Positions 16,227-26,500 of a stretch of DNA of 64,000 nucleotides are shown here, piece after piece. Both the position numbers and the translations under genes were made by a program. Under the pieces are notes generated by a model. That model made no database searches, was not told where the DNA came from, and worked only from the letters and a program-made list of their open reading frames with translations. Numbering within the stretch: position 1 is the stretch's first letter; every line of letters starts with the position of its first letter. Origin of the DNA: Nocardioides sp. SR21 (lineage in GTDB: Bacteria > Actinomycetota > Actinomycetes > Propionibacteriales > Nocardioidaceae); contig NZ_JAKWJR010000008.1 of NCBI RefSeq assembly GCF_022761125.1, positions 173,896 through 237,895 on the forward strand, given 5' to 3'.

Positions 16227-18467
16227 GTGCTGGACACCGTCGCCGTCGCCGCCCAGGATCCCGACCACGAGCAGCCCTGGGCCGACCTCGGCCTCAAGGC
16301 CGACGAGTACCAGCGGATCCGCGAGATCCTCGGCCGCCGGCCCACCAGCTCCGAGCTCGCGATGTACTCCGTGATGTGGAGCGAGCACTGCTCGTACAAG
16401 AGCTCCAAGGTCCACCTCAAGCAGTTCTCCGAGATCCCGCAGGAGACCCCGGTCGGCAAGATGCTCGCCGGCATCGGCGAGAACGCCGGCGTCATCGACA
16501 TCGGCCAGGGGTACGCCGTCACCTTCAAGGTCGAGTCGCACAACCACCCGTCGTACGTCGAGCCCTACCAGGGCGCCGCGACCGGCGTCGGCGGCATCGT
16601 CCGCGACATCCTCGCGATGGGCGCCCGCCCGGTCGCGGTCATGGACCCGCTCCGCTTCGGCCCGCTCGACGCCGACGACACCCACCGGGTGCTGCCCGGG
16701 ATCGTGGCCGGCGTCGGCGGCTACGGCAACTGCCTCGGCCTGCCGAACATCGGCGGCGAGGCCGTCTTCGACGAGACCTACCTCGGCAACCCGCTCGTCA
16801 ACGCGCTCTGCGTCGGCGTCCTGCGGCACGAGGACCTCCACCTCGCCAAGGCCTCCGGCGTCGGCAACCAGGTGATCCTGTACGGCGCCCGCACCGGCGG
16901 CGACGGCATCGGAGGTGTCTCGGTGCTGGCCTCCGAGACGTTCGACGCCGACGGCCCGGCCAAGCGGCCGAGCGTCCAGGTCGGCGACCCGTTCATGGAG
17001 AAGCTCCTCATCGAGTGCACGCTCGAGATCTTCGCGGCCGGCCTGGTCGCGGGCATCCAGGACCTCGGCGGCGCGGGTCTGTCCTGCGCCACCTCCGAGC
17101 TCGCGTCCGCCGGCGACGGCGGCATGCACGTCGAGCTCGACCGGGTGCCGCTGCGCGACTCCACGCTCGCTCCCGAGGAGATCCTCATGAGCGAGTCGCA
17201 GGAGCGGATGATGGCGGTCGTCGAGCCCGGCGACGTCGAGGCGTTCATGACGATCTGCGCCAAGTGGGACGTCGAGGCCGTCGTGATCGGCGAGGTCACC
17301 GACACCGGCCGGCTCGAGATCGACTGGCACGGCGACCGCGTCGTCGACGTCCCGCCGCGGTCGGTCGCGCACGACGGGCCGACGTACAACCGCCCGTTCG
17401 CCCGCCCGGACTGGCAGGACGACCTGCAGGCCGACGCGGCCGAGGCGCTGGCGCGACCGAGCACCGGCGACGAGCTGCGCTCGACGCTGCTGACGCTCGT
17501 CGCGAGCCCGAACCTCTGCGACAAGTCGTGGATCACCGACCAGTACGACCGCTACGTGCGCGGCAACACCGTGCTGGCGCAGCCGTCGGACAGCGGCATG
17601 ATCCGCGTCGACGAGGAGACCAACCTCGGCGTCGCCGTCTCGACCGACTGCAACGGCCGCTACGCGAAGCTCGACCCGTACGCCGGCGCGCAGCTCGCGC
17701 TCGCCGAGTCCTACCGCAACGTCGCGACCGGCGGCGCCACCCCGCTGGCGATCTCCGACTGCCTGAACTTCGGCTCGCCCGAGGACCCGGCGGTCATGTG
17801 GCAGTTCGCCGAGGCCTGCCGCGGGCTCAAGGACGGGTGCGTCGAGCTCGGCATCCCGGTGACCGGCGGCAACGTGAGCCTCTACAACCAGACCGGCGAG
17901 ACCGCGATCCTGCCGACCCCGGTGGTCGCGGTGCTCGGCGTGATCGAGGACGTCACCCGGCGTACGCCGTCGGCCTGGTCGGCCGCCGGCGAGCGGGTGT
18001 TCCTCATCGGCGAGACCCGAGAGGAGCTGTCCGGCTCCGAGTGGGCGCACGTCGTGCACCAGCACCTCGGTGGGCTGCCGCCGAAGGTCGACCTCGAGGC
18101 CGAGAGGACGCTGGCCGAGCTGCTGCGCGACGCGGTCGGCCTGGTCACCTCGGCGCACGACCTCTCCGAGGGCGGCCTGGCGCAGGCGCTCGCCGAGGGC
18201 GCGCTGCGCCACGGCGTCGGCGTCTCGGTGTCGGTCGACGACGACGCGTTCGTGGCGCTGTTCAGCGAGTCCACCGGGCGGGTGCTGGTCACCGTGGCCG
18301 ACGGCGACGCCGAGCGCCTGGTCGAGCTGGTGCAGGGACACGGCGTGCCTCTCACCGCGCTGGGCGTGACCGGCGGCGACGCGCTCGCCGTCGACGGCCA
18401 GTTCGACATCCCGCTCGACGAGCTGCGGTCGGCCTGGCAGGACACCCTGCCGACCGCGCTCGCCTGA
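16227..18467 (+). CDS. purL: Phosphoribosylformylglycinamidine synthase subunit PurL (small type)
   Basis: 746 residues, the size of the small PurL that works with separate PurS and PurQ. Signature '[18 protein letters not shown]' includes catalytic His54. Others are '[20 protein letters not shown]', '[20 protein letters not shown]', '[12 protein letters not shown]' and, in the second half, '[20 protein letters not shown]'. It makes FGAM from FGAR, ATP and ammonia. GTG 16227 is preferred over ATG 16188 because of the TAGATT box just upstream. It is a single-gene unit, 6.7 kb from purS-purQ. Confidence 0.97.
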   Translation: MLDTVAVAAQDPDHEQPWADLGLKADEYQRIREILGRRPTSSELAMYSVMWSEHCSYKSSKVHLKQFSEIPQETPVGKMLAGIGENAGVIDIGQGYAVTFKVESHNHPSYVEPYQGAATGVGGIVRDILAMGARPVAVMDPLRFGPLDADDTHRVLPGIVAGVGGYGNCLGLPNIGGEAVFDETYLGNPLVNALCVGVLRHEDLHLAKASGVGNQVILYGARTGGDGIGGVSVLASETFDADGPAKRPSVQVGDPFMEKLLIECTLEIFAAGLVAGIQDLGGAGLSCATSELASAGDGGMHVELDRVPLRDSTLAPEEILMSESQERMMAVVEPGDVEAFMTICAKWDVEAVVIGEVTDTGRLEIDWHGDRVVDVPPRSVAHDGPTYNRPFARPDWQDDLQADAAEALARPSTGDELRSTLLTLVASPNLCDKSWITDQYDRYVRGNTVLAQPSDSGMIRVDEETNLGVAVSTDCNGRYAKLDPYAGAQLALAESYRNVATGGATPLAISDCLNFGSPEDPAVMWQFAEACRGLKDGCVELGIPVTGGNVSLYNQTGETAILPTPVVAVLGVIEDVTRRTPSAWSAAGERVFLIGETREELSGSEWAHVVHQHLGGLPPKVDLEAERTLAELLRDAVGLVTSAHDLSEGGLAQALAEGALRHGVGVSVSVDDDAFVALFSESTGRVLVTVADGDAERLVELVQGHGVPLTALGVTGGDALAVDGQFDIPLDELRSAWQDTLPTALA

Positions 18468-18470
18468 CGG

Positions 18471-20102
18471 CTACCTGACGACGAACCCCTTCGACGCCGT
18501 CGGGCCGTAGCGACCGGGCAGGTCCGTCGCCCGGACCTTCACGGTGTGCTTGCCGGCGCTGAGCCTCGGCGTGGTGAACCTGCCGTTCGTGCAGGCCTTC
18601 CAGGGCTTGCCGTCCACGCGGCACTGCGTGCGGGCGCCGGTCACGTCGGTCTGGAACACGAAGGTCGGGGTGCGGTCCGACGCCTTGCCGGTGCGGGCCA
18701 GGCCGGTCACGGCCGGACGGGAGTCGAGCCACCGCACGCCGCCCGAGTACAAGCTCTTCGTGCCTGCCGAGCTCTCCTCGAAGCCGGCGACCACGAGCCG
18801 GCCGTCGCGACCGAGTGCGGACGCGTAGCCGCGCTGGTTGCCGAGGCCACCCACGGGGATCGCCCACCGGAGGACGTCGCCGGTGCGGTCGACCTCGGCG
18901 ACGTACACGTCGCCGGCCATGGCGAGGCCGGAGGCATGGGCCGTCGGTGCGTCGGTCGCGTAGGTGAACCCGGCGACGAACGCGTTGCCGTGCTCGTCCA
19001 CGCTGACCGAGTGCAGCTGGGTGACACCGGTGGTGCCGCCGAGGACGGTCGAGCGGCGCAGGGTGTCGCCGGCCGGGCTGATCGCCAGGGCGAATCCGGC
19101 CTCGTAGTCGCTGGCAGGTCGCGGGATGTCGCTGGTCCTCGGGAACGTCATGCTCCGGGTCCGACCGACGACCACGGCGTTGCCGGCCGGGTCGAGCGCC
19201 ACGTCGTACGGCGTGTCGGTGCCGCCGCCACCGAACAGCGACGCCCAGGAGACCGCGCCGCTGCGGGTCATCCGGGCCGCCCATGCGTCGGCCATGCCCT
19301 GGTAGGCGTTGACGCCGCCGAGGCCGGCGCCGACGGTCGGGAAGTCGGCGCTGGAGGTCTCACCGACGACGACGGCGCCACCGCGCGGCAGGCCGACGAC
19401 CGCCATGCCCTGGTCGAGGCTCGTGCCGCCCAGGACCCGGGTGACCGGACGGGTGGTGAGGTCGGGACCGAACGCTGCGACGAACGCGTCGCCGTCGCCG
19501 CCGAGCGCCGGGCCGTCGGTGACCGGCAGGTCGGGGGAGTCGGTGCGGCCGGTGAGCCACAGCCAGCCCTTGCCGTCGATGGCCAGGCCCTCGGCGGAGT
19601 CGGGGTTGACGCCCCCGACGATCGTCGAGGTGACGACCGACGACAGGTCCGGCTTCAGCACGGTCACGAAGGCGTCGGCGTTGCCCTTGCGGCCGGTGCC
19701 CGCGGTCCCGGCGGTGGTCGGGAAGTCGTCGGAGTAGGTCTGGCCGGCCACGACGACCCTGCCGTCCGCCCGGACCGCCACGGACGTCCCACCGTCCGCG
19801 GCCGAGCCGCCCAGGAATCGCGAGTCGCGCACCGAGCCGTTGGGACGGACGGCGACGACGAACGCGTCGTCGCCGAGGCCACTCCCGTCGTGCTCGAGCG
19901 ACTCGTCGTTCAGCGCGGTGCCGACGACGTACACGGTGCCGTCGCGGGCGACCGCCACGTCGGCGACCGCCGCGGGGACCAGGCGCGTCTCGCTGACGCT
20001 GATCGGGCTGCCGGGTTCGGCGGCGGTCGCCGACACCGGCAGGGAGGTGACGGCGGTCAGGACGGCGGCCGCGACGACAGTGGCGCGGGTGCGGTGGTTC
20101 AT
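18471..20102 (-). CDS. Secreted SBBP-repeat beta-propeller protein 1
   Basis: 543 residues. Signal peptide about 1-30 (cleavage near 'VSATAA|EPG'). The body is a run of about ten SBBP-type blades with the pattern G-x-x-x-D-x-A-x-x-V-A-x-D-x-x-G-x-x-x-V-x-G-x-T-x-S-x-D-F-P, for instance 'VVVAGQTYSDDFPTTAG' and 'VVVGETSSADFPTVGAG'. The C-terminal 95 residues are an Ig-like domain with 'DRTPTFVFQTDVTGARTQC' and 'KPWKACTNGRFTTPRLSAGK' (Cys pair). Ligand unknown. Its ATG overlaps the stop of the second paralogue (ATGA), so it is the last gene of that operon. Confidence 0.85.
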   Translation of the reverse strand: MNHRTRATVVAAAVLTAVTSLPVSATAAEPGSPISVSETRLVPAAVADVAVARDGTVYVVGTALNDESLEHDGSGLGDDAFVVAVRPNGSVRDSRFLGGSAADGGTSVAVRADGRVVVAGQTYSDDFPTTAGTAGTGRKGNADAFVTVLKPDLSSVVTSTIVGGVNPDSAEGLAIDGKGWLWLTGRTDSPDLPVTDGPALGGDGDAFVAAFGPDLTTRPVTRVLGGTSLDQGMAVVGLPRGGAVVVGETSSADFPTVGAGLGGVNAYQGMADAWAARMTRSGAVSWASLFGGGGTDTPYDVALDPAGNAVVVGRTRSMTFPRTSDIPRPASDYEAGFALAISPAGDTLRRSTVLGGTTGVTQLHSVSVDEHGNAFVAGFTYATDAPTAHASGLAMAGDVYVAEVDRTGDVLRWAIPVGGLGNQRGYASALGRDGRLVVAGFEESSAGTKSLYSGGVRWLDSRPAVTGLARTGKASDRTPTFVFQTDVTGARTQCRVDGKPWKACTNGRFTTPRLSAGKHTVKVRATDLPGRYGPTASKGFVVR

Positions 20103-21763
20103 CGGTGTGCTCCTCGGGTGATACGGAAGGACTTCTGGGAGGTCTGTGCGGTGCGGCCGGGGCCCGTGAGGGCGCGCACCCGCACGATGTGCTTGCCGGG
20201 CGTGAGCCGGCTGGTCGTGAACCCCATGCCGATGCAGGCGCGCCACGAGCCGGAGTCGACCTGGCACTGCGTGCGGGTGCCGTCCAGGTCGACCTCGAAC
20301 TGGAACGTCGGCGTCCGGTCCCTCGTGCGCCGCGGACCCTGCACCTCACTCACGTGGGCGGCCTCGGCCAGGTGACCGACGATGATCGCGGCACCGAACC
20401 CGGGCAGGTCGTCGATCGTGGGGAAGGTCGTGCTGGTGGTGCTCGCGAAGACGTCGACCCCGGTGCTGTCGAGGCGGAGGCCGTCCACGCTGTCGGCGCT
20501 GGTGCCTCCGAGGTACGTCGAGAACACCAGGTCCCCGTCTGAGGCGAACTTCACGACGAAGCCCTCCCAGCCGCCGCCGGCGCCGGACTGCACGTGGTGC
20601 AGCTGCTGTCCGTTCGTGGCTGCGGACATGCCGGCGACGTACGTCGCGCCCCACGCGTCGCTCACGATCGCGCGCGGCTGCATCGGGCCGCTGCCTCCGT
20701 AGTACGTGCCCCACGTGATCTCGTCGCCGGACGGGGCGATCTCCAGGAGGTACGCCGCGCCGTTCGGGCCGGGCGTCGCCTGGACGGGGAACCCGGCCAG
20801 GGTCAGGTCGGTGCTGTGCGTGTGGCCCGCCAGGAGCAGGGCGCCGTCGGGCCGGAACGAGATCGCGTTCGGCGGGTCGGACTCGACCCCACCGATCATC
20901 GTGACCTTCTCGAGGACCGGCGCCGCGCTGTTCCCCTTCCAGCGCAGCAGCGCGGGGCGGTCGGTGTTGGACGGACCGAGCTCGGTCACGGGGGCCGAGG
21001 GGTCCGTGCCGGTCACGAAGCCGGACGTGACGACGTCACCGTCCGGTGCCACGGCGATCCGGCCGAGGTAGTCGTCGTACTGACCGCCGACGACCTCGGA
21101 CCAGTGCAGCGTGCCCTGGGGAGTGAGCACGGTCAGAGTGGCGTCGCCGTCACCGACGATCGGTCCGCCGCCGGGGAAGTCGGTCGACCGGGTGGTGCCG
21201 GCCAGCCAGATCCGGTTCTTCGGTCCGACCGCGACGTCCCACAGGAGGTCCCGGGTCGCGCCGCCCACCAGCGTCGACCAGTCGACCGCCCCGGTGCCGG
21301 CGTCCAGACGGACGACGAAGCCGTCGATGCCGGCCGCGGTGGACCGCAGCGCACCGGGTGTCGTGGGGAAGTCCGTCGAGGTCGTGTTCCCGGTGATCAC
21401 CACGTGGCCGTCCTTGCCGACCGCGATGCCCTGCACCTCGTCGGAGCCGGTTCCCCCGATGGTGGTCGCCCACGCGAACGACGTCTGCCCGGCGGGGATC
21501 TTCGCGACGACCGCGTCGCCGCCGCCCTGGAAGCTGCCCTCCTCGTCCCAGTAGAAGTCGCTCCCCTCGAGGTCGATCGCGAGGTACGTCGCGCCGTCGG
21601 GCCCGGTGGCGGTGTCGGTCACGGAGTGGCTGGCCTGGCTGTAGAAGGCCTCGGCCGTGAAGGCGATCGGCTCCGGGACCACCGCCTGGGCGGGTGTGGT
21701 GGTGAGGGCGGATGCGATCAGGGTGGTGGCCGCGACGACGGTGGCGCGGAGGGATCGGGACAC
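20099..21763 (-). CDS. Secreted SBBP-repeat beta-propeller protein 2
   Basis: 554 residues, paralogous to its two neighbours over the full length, including the start (S-R-S-L-R-A-T-V-V-A-A-T) and the C-terminal Ig-like domain ('TRDRTPTFQFEVDLDGTRTQ', 'WRACIGMGFTTSRLTPGKHI'). Signal peptide ends near 'PAQA|VVPEP'. Blades include 'WATTIGGTGSDEVQGIAVGK' and 'VFSTYLGGTSADSVDGLRLD'. The GTG start has AGGAG nine bases upstream. A CCTGAAA-N4-CTTGCAA repeat, then 11 bases, then GACTCT lies upstream (21799-21833). Confidence 0.85.
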   Translation of the reverse strand: MSRSLRATVVAATTLIASALTTTPAQAVVPEPIAFTAEAFYSQASHSVTDTATGPDGATYLAIDLEGSDFYWDEEGSFQGGGDAVVAKIPAGQTSFAWATTIGGTGSDEVQGIAVGKDGHVVITGNTTSTDFPTTPGALRSTAAGIDGFVVRLDAGTGAVDWSTLVGGATRDLLWDVAVGPKNRIWLAGTTRSTDFPGGGPIVGDGDATLTVLTPQGTLHWSEVVGGQYDDYLGRIAVAPDGDVVTSGFVTGTDPSAPVTELGPSNTDRPALLRWKGNSAAPVLEKVTMIGGVESDPPNAISFRPDGALLLAGHTHSTDLTLAGFPVQATPGPNGAAYLLEIAPSGDEITWGTYYGGSGPMQPRAIVSDAWGATYVAGMSAATNGQQLHHVQSGAGGGWEGFVVKFASDGDLVFSTYLGGTSADSVDGLRLDSTGVDVFASTTSTTFPTIDDLPGFGAAIIVGHLAEAAHVSEVQGPRRTRDRTPTFQFEVDLDGTRTQCQVDSGSWRACIGMGFTTSRLTPGKHIVRVRALTGPGRTAQTSQKSFRITRGAHR

Positions 21764-21815
21764 GGGGTGCTCCTGGTGGTCGGTCTGGTGGTGTGAGAAG
21801 AGTCGGGCCGTGGGC

Positions 21816-21833
21816 TTGCAAGGTCCTTTCAGG
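21816..21833 (-). promoter_or_regulatory. SARP-type direct repeat, site 3 (upstream of propeller 2)
   Basis: On the minus strand CCTGAAA-GGAC-CTTGCAA: two heptamers with an 11-bp period, followed by 11 bases and GACTCT (21799-21804). It overlaps the last codon and stop of propeller 3, so it is not conserved as protein sequence. Compare sites at 23565 and 27023. Confidence 0.6.
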
Positions 21834-23508
21834 ACGCCGACCCCGTCACGCGGAAGGACCGCTTGGCGATCGGGGCGACGCGGTGCGGGCCGCTGAGCGC
21901 GCGGACCCGCAGCACGTGCTTGCCGGGCGCCAGCTCGGTGCTCGTGAACCGCGTGGCGTCGACGCGCTTGCCGCAGGGCTTCCAGGCAGCGCGGTCGACC
22001 TTGCACTGGGTGTGCGCGGCGACCAGGTCGACCTCGAAGCGGAAGGTCGGCGTGCGGTCCTTCGGGCGCGCCGCGCCCTTCAGGCCGGTCACGCGGGCGA
22101 CCTCGGCGAGGTGGCCGATGACGCCGTCACCGGCGCCGGAGACGGTGCCGAGGCCCGCGAAGTCGGGACCCTGCGCACCGCCGGCGAACCGCACACCGGT
22201 GCGGTCGAGGGCCAGCGCCCCGACGGTGTCGGTGTCGGGCCCGCCCAGGTAGGTCGAGAACACCAGGCGCCCGTCGGCCGCGATCTTCGCGACGAACCCG
22301 TCCGTCTTGCCGGCGTTGCCCTCCTGCACCGCGTGGACCTGCTGGCCGGCCGTGCCGGCCGACATGCCCGAGACGTAGGTCGCGCCCCAGGCGTCGGTGC
22401 GGATCGCCATCGGGTAGATCCAGGGGCTCGAGCCGCCGTAGTAGGTGGACCAGACGATCGCCTGGCCGGTCCGGTCGAGCTTCACGAGGTAGGCGCTGTC
22501 GTCGGCGCCGAGCTGGTCCTGGAACGCGTGGACCAGCGGCATCCCGCCGGTCCCGGTGTAGCCCGCGATCACGAGCGAGCCGGTGGGGCCGACCGCCATG
22601 GTGCCGACGTGGTCCGGCCCCTGCCCGCCGACGAACGTGGCGCGCTCGAGCACCGGGCTCGGACCGCCCATCGAGAAGCGGAGCACCGCGGCGTCGTCGC
22701 CGTCGGTGTCGCCGAGGGTGGTGCTCGGCTTCGCGGTCGTCCAGCCGGGCATGTCGCCGAGCGCGTAGAGGTCGCCGGCGGCGTCGAAGCCGAGAGACGC
22801 GAACACGTCCCACGACCCACCGCCGTACATCGTCGAGTAGCGCAGCGTGCCGTTCGGGTTGAAGCCGGTCAGCACCGCCTCGGCGGCGCCCTGGAACGCG
22901 CCGTCGGCCAGCTGCGACACCGGGTAGTCGTCCGACTGGGTGTCGCCGACGGTCCAGATCCGGTTGTCGGCGTCGATCGCCACGTCGAGCAGCTCCTCGA
23001 CCTGGCTGCCGCCGATCAGCGTCGACCAGTCGATGTCGCCGGTCGTGCCGTCGAGGCGGACGACGTACCCGTCGTCGACGGTGTTGGCCGACTTGTACGC
23101 TCCGGGCGTCGTCGGGAAGTCCATCGAGCTGGTCGAGCCGACGATCGCGACATGGCCGTCCGGTCCGAGCGCGATGGCCCGGACCTCCTCGTTGTCGGAG
23201 CCGCCGATCGTGGTCGCCCACACGACGTCCGTCCCGTTCGGCGCCAGCTTGGCCACGACCACGTCCCAGCCGCCCTGGTGGCCGCCGGGGTCGTGGGCGA
23301 AGTCGCCGCCGACGAGCGACATCGCGACGTACGTCGACCCGTCGGCTCCGGTCACGGCATCGGCGACGCCCTCGTTGGCCGACCCGCCGAGCAGGTGGCC
23401 GCTGAGGGCCACCGGCTCGGGCTTGGCCGCGTGGGCGGGCGCCAGGGTCAGGAGGCCGACGGTCAGGGCGGTGGCCGCGACGACAGTGGCGCGGAGGGAT
23501 CGAGACAT
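21829..23508 (-). CDS. Secreted SBBP-repeat beta-propeller protein 3
   Basis: 559 residues and first of the three tandem paralogues in transcription order. Signal peptide about 1-27 ('LLTLAPAHA|AKPEP'). Blades include 'VVWATTIGGSDNEEVRAIAL', 'VAIVGSTSSMDFPTTPGAYK' and 'VFSTYLGGPDTDTVGALALD'. The C-terminal Ig-like domain has 'KDRTPTFRFEVDLVAAHTQ' and 'APGKHVLRVRAL'. It is exported and probably cell-surface or secreted; ligand unknown. GAGGAGC is the ribosome site and lies in an 11-bp inverted repeat (23517-23550). A SARP-type repeat lies at 23565-23582. Confidence 0.85.
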   Translation of the reverse strand: MSRSLRATVVAATALTVGLLTLAPAHAAKPEPVALSGHLLGGSANEGVADAVTGADGSTYVAMSLVGGDFAHDPGGHQGGWDVVVAKLAPNGTDVVWATTIGGSDNEEVRAIALGPDGHVAIVGSTSSMDFPTTPGAYKSANTVDDGYVVRLDGTTGDIDWSTLIGGSQVEELLDVAIDADNRIWTVGDTQSDDYPVSQLADGAFQGAAEAVLTGFNPNGTLRYSTMYGGGSWDVFASLGFDAAGDLYALGDMPGWTTAKPSTTLGDTDGDDAAVLRFSMGGPSPVLERATFVGGQGPDHVGTMAVGPTGSLVIAGYTGTGGMPLVHAFQDQLGADDSAYLVKLDRTGQAIVWSTYYGGSSPWIYPMAIRTDAWGATYVSGMSAGTAGQQVHAVQEGNAGKTDGFVAKIAADGRLVFSTYLGGPDTDTVGALALDRTGVRFAGGAQGPDFAGLGTVSGAGDGVIGHLAEVARVTGLKGAARPKDRTPTFRFEVDLVAAHTQCKVDRAAWKPCGKRVDATRFTSTELAPGKHVLRVRALSGPHRVAPIAKRSFRVTGSAS

Positions 23509-23516
23509 CGTGGACT

Positions 23517-23550
23517 GCTCCTCGGTAGGGGTGCTTCGGTACCGAGGAGC
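23517..23550 (-). promoter_or_regulatory. 11-bp inverted repeat covering the propeller 3 ribosome site
   Basis: GCTCCTCGGTA (23517-23527) and TACCGAGGAGC (23540-23550) are perfect inverted arms with a 12-base loop. In mRNA the 3' arm contains the AGGAGC ribosome site. It also overlaps the -10 proposed for SARP site 2, so it is either an operator in DNA or, in longer transcripts, a hairpin that masks translation. Confidence 0.5.
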
Positions 23551-23564
23551 GTGGTGGCGCAGGC

Positions 23565-23582
23565 TTTCAGGGCTCTTGCAGG
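23565..23582 (-). promoter_or_regulatory. SARP-type direct repeat, site 2 (upstream of propeller 3)
   Basis: Minus strand CCTGCAA-GAGC-CCTGAAA, 11-bp period, then 11 bases, then CACGCT (23548-23553). The repeat overlaps the last five codons and stop of the SARP gene itself. Confidence 0.6.
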
Positions 23583-26500
23583 ATCCTGACCGGTCCGCCC
23601 GCAGCGAGCGTCGCGCGGGCGGCGACGTCGTCGAGGCGTGCCCGCCACGAGTAGTCCGGCGCCCCGGGGCGTACGGCGGCGACGCGGGCCAGGGCCTCGG
23701 TCGGGTACCCGCACTCGAGCTCGGCCTCCGCCGCGAGGGTGGCGACCACGACGTCGAGCACCACGATGCCGACCGCCGACCAGCGGTGGGTGGCGGCGCG
23801 GAGCGCGACCAGCGACTCCTGGCGGCCGGCGGGGTCGATCGGGATGCGCGTCCGGCGTACGTCCGCCCAGCCGAGCACCGTCTCGGCGAGCACGACGACG
23901 AGGTCGAGCCCGCGCTCGAGACCCCGGACCCGAGCGTCCTCGGCGTACCGCGCGGCGGCTTCGTGGTCGCCGCGGGCGGCGGCGAGCAGGGCGACGGAGA
24001 TCGTGGCGCTCAGGCCCTCGGCCACCGGCAACCGCGCCGCACGGGCGATGGTGTCCTCGGCCGTGACCAGCGAGCGCTCCGGCTGGCGCAGGTGCAGCAG
24101 CGAGTGGGCGAGCGAGCCCGCCGCGATCGTGGTGATGTCGGCCCACGACGGCCCCTGCGCCAGGCCGCTGCCGAGCAGGTCGAGCGCGCCGGTCAGGTGC
24201 CGGTGCGCGACCTCCGGCCGGTCCCGTCCGCTGACGACCAGGCCGAGCGAGACGCGGGCGAGCACCTCGCCCTCGTGGCCGGCGCCGGGCTCGGAGCGCA
24301 GCAGCGGCTCGATCTCGGCGTCGATGCGGTCCAGGTCGGCGAGCGCGAGCAGGATCGCGACCCGGCGGAACAGCAGGTCGACGGTCTCCTGGTCCGGCGC
24401 CCGCCGGCGGCACAGCTCGACGATGTCGGCGACGTACGGGCCGACCTCGGCGGCGGCCCAGCCGTGCAGCACCGCCGCGCGCGTGGCCTCGCGGCGCAGC
24501 ACCGCGAGCCGGGCGACGTCGGCCGCCTCGCCGGGCGGCAGCTGGGCGGCGAGCTCGCGGGCCTGGGCGAGCCAGGCGTCGGCCTGCCGCGAGGCGCGGT
24601 CGGTGATCGTGCGGTCGGCGGCCTCGAGCAGCACGGGTACGGCGACCTCGGCGCCGACGTTGTCGACCGCCTCGAGCAGGTGCCCGGCGAGCCGCTCCGG
24701 GTCATGGACGCCCGCGGCGACCAGCGCCCGGGCGATCTCGCCGTGCCAACGGGACCGGGCGCGCGGGCGGAGCTCGGCGTACGCCACGTCGCGGACCAGC
24801 GCGTGCGGGAACCGGAGCACCGGACGACTGCCGCCGTCCTCGACGAGCACCCCCGCGGCCGCGGTCTCGAGCAGCGCGTCGTCGAAGGCGTCGGGGTCCT
24901 GCGCGGTCACGGCGGCGACCACGGCGAGCGGCGCCTCGCGGCCGGCGACGGCGGCGACGTCGACCACGGCACGCGCCTCGGGGGAGAGCGTCTGGAGCCG
25001 GGCGAGCAGCAGGTCGCGGACGCTCGCGGGGACCTCCGGCGGCACGTCGGTGTCCTCCGGCGCCTGGTCGAGCAGCCGAGCGAGCTCGACGAGGAACAGC
25101 GGGTTGCCGTCGGCGCGCTCGGCCACGGCCGCGCAGGTCTCCTCCGCGCGATCGCGGGTCAGCAGCGACCGCACCAGCTCGGCCGCGTCGGCGTCGGGCA
25201 GCGGCGCGAGGTCGACCCGGCGCGCGTGCGGCAGCCGGGCCAGCTTCGCGGCGATCTCGGTCCACTCGGGCTCGGCCTCGGGGCGGCGGGTCACGACCAC
25301 CATCAGCGGCCGGTCCCCGCACTCCGGGGCCAGCGCCGAGAGCACCGCGAGCGTCGCGGCGTCGGCCCAGGTGACGTCCTCCAGCACGACCAGCAGCGGC
25401 TGCGCGTCGGCGGTGGTGAGCAGCTCGTCGACCCAGGCGCGGACGGTACGGCGCCGCTCGGCCGCGCCGGCGTCGAGGTCGGCGCCGGTGCCGATGTCGC
25501 GGGAGCGCAGCGCGCGCCGGGCGGGGGAGTCGGGCAGCGTCGCGAGCGCGTCGTGCCAGGGCTCGAGCGCACCTGCGGTCGCGTCCTCGGGCGTGGTGCC
25601 CCAGGCGACCAGCATCCCGTCGGCCGCGCACCGGTCGGCGAGCTCGCGGACCAGCCGGGTCTTGCCGATCCCGGCCTCGCCCACCAGGCCGACCACCGCG
25701 CCGTGGCCCCGGCGGGCAGCGGCGGCGGACTCCAGGAGGTCGGCGAGCTCGGCCTCCCGGCCCACGAGCGACGTCCGGGCGGGCTGCTGGACGGCCGTCG
25801 GCTCCGCCGGCCCGGCCAGCGCGGGGTCGTGCCGGAGCAGCTGGCCGTGGAGGTGGCGCAGGTCCGGCGCCGGGTCGACGCCGAGCTCGTCGGCGAGCCG
25901 CTCGCGCAGCCGGTCGTAGCAGGCCAGCGCCTCGGCCTGCCGGCCCGCGCGGTAGAGCGCGAGCATCAGCGTGCCGTGCACCCGCTCGCGCAGCGGCTGC
26001 TCGGCGGCCAGCGCCGCCGCCTCGGTCGCTGCGGCCGCGGTCTCGCCGCACGCGAGGAGCAGGTCCAGGCGCAGCTCGCGCGCGGTCAGCACCCGCTCGT
26101 CGAGCCGGGTGGCCTCGGTGCGAGCGGTGTCGCCGAGTCGATCAGCGACGTCGGCGAGCGCCGGCCCGCGGACCAGGCCGAGCGCCTCGTCGACCAGGGC
26201 CAGCGCCGCGCGCGGGTCGCGCGCGGCGCGCTCGGACGCGGATGTCAGCAGCCGCTCGAGGACCTGGGTGTCCACGGCGTCGCCGGGCAGGTCGAGCAGG
26301 TACCCCGGCGCCCGGCGTACGACGACCGGGTCGGCGCCGTCGGTCTCGAGGACGCGACGCAGCCGGGAGACGTACACCTGGAGGGTGGACACGGCGGTGT
26401 CGCTGGCCGCGTCGCCCCACAGCTCGGCCACCAGCCGCTCGGTCGAGACCACCCGGCCCGCCTCGAGCGCGAGCAGCGCGAACAGTCCCCGTTGCTTGGG

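Noticed and set aside
16376..18478. A 700-codon plus-strand frame inside purL
   Set aside because: Out-of-frame shadow of purL, Arg-rich, no motif.
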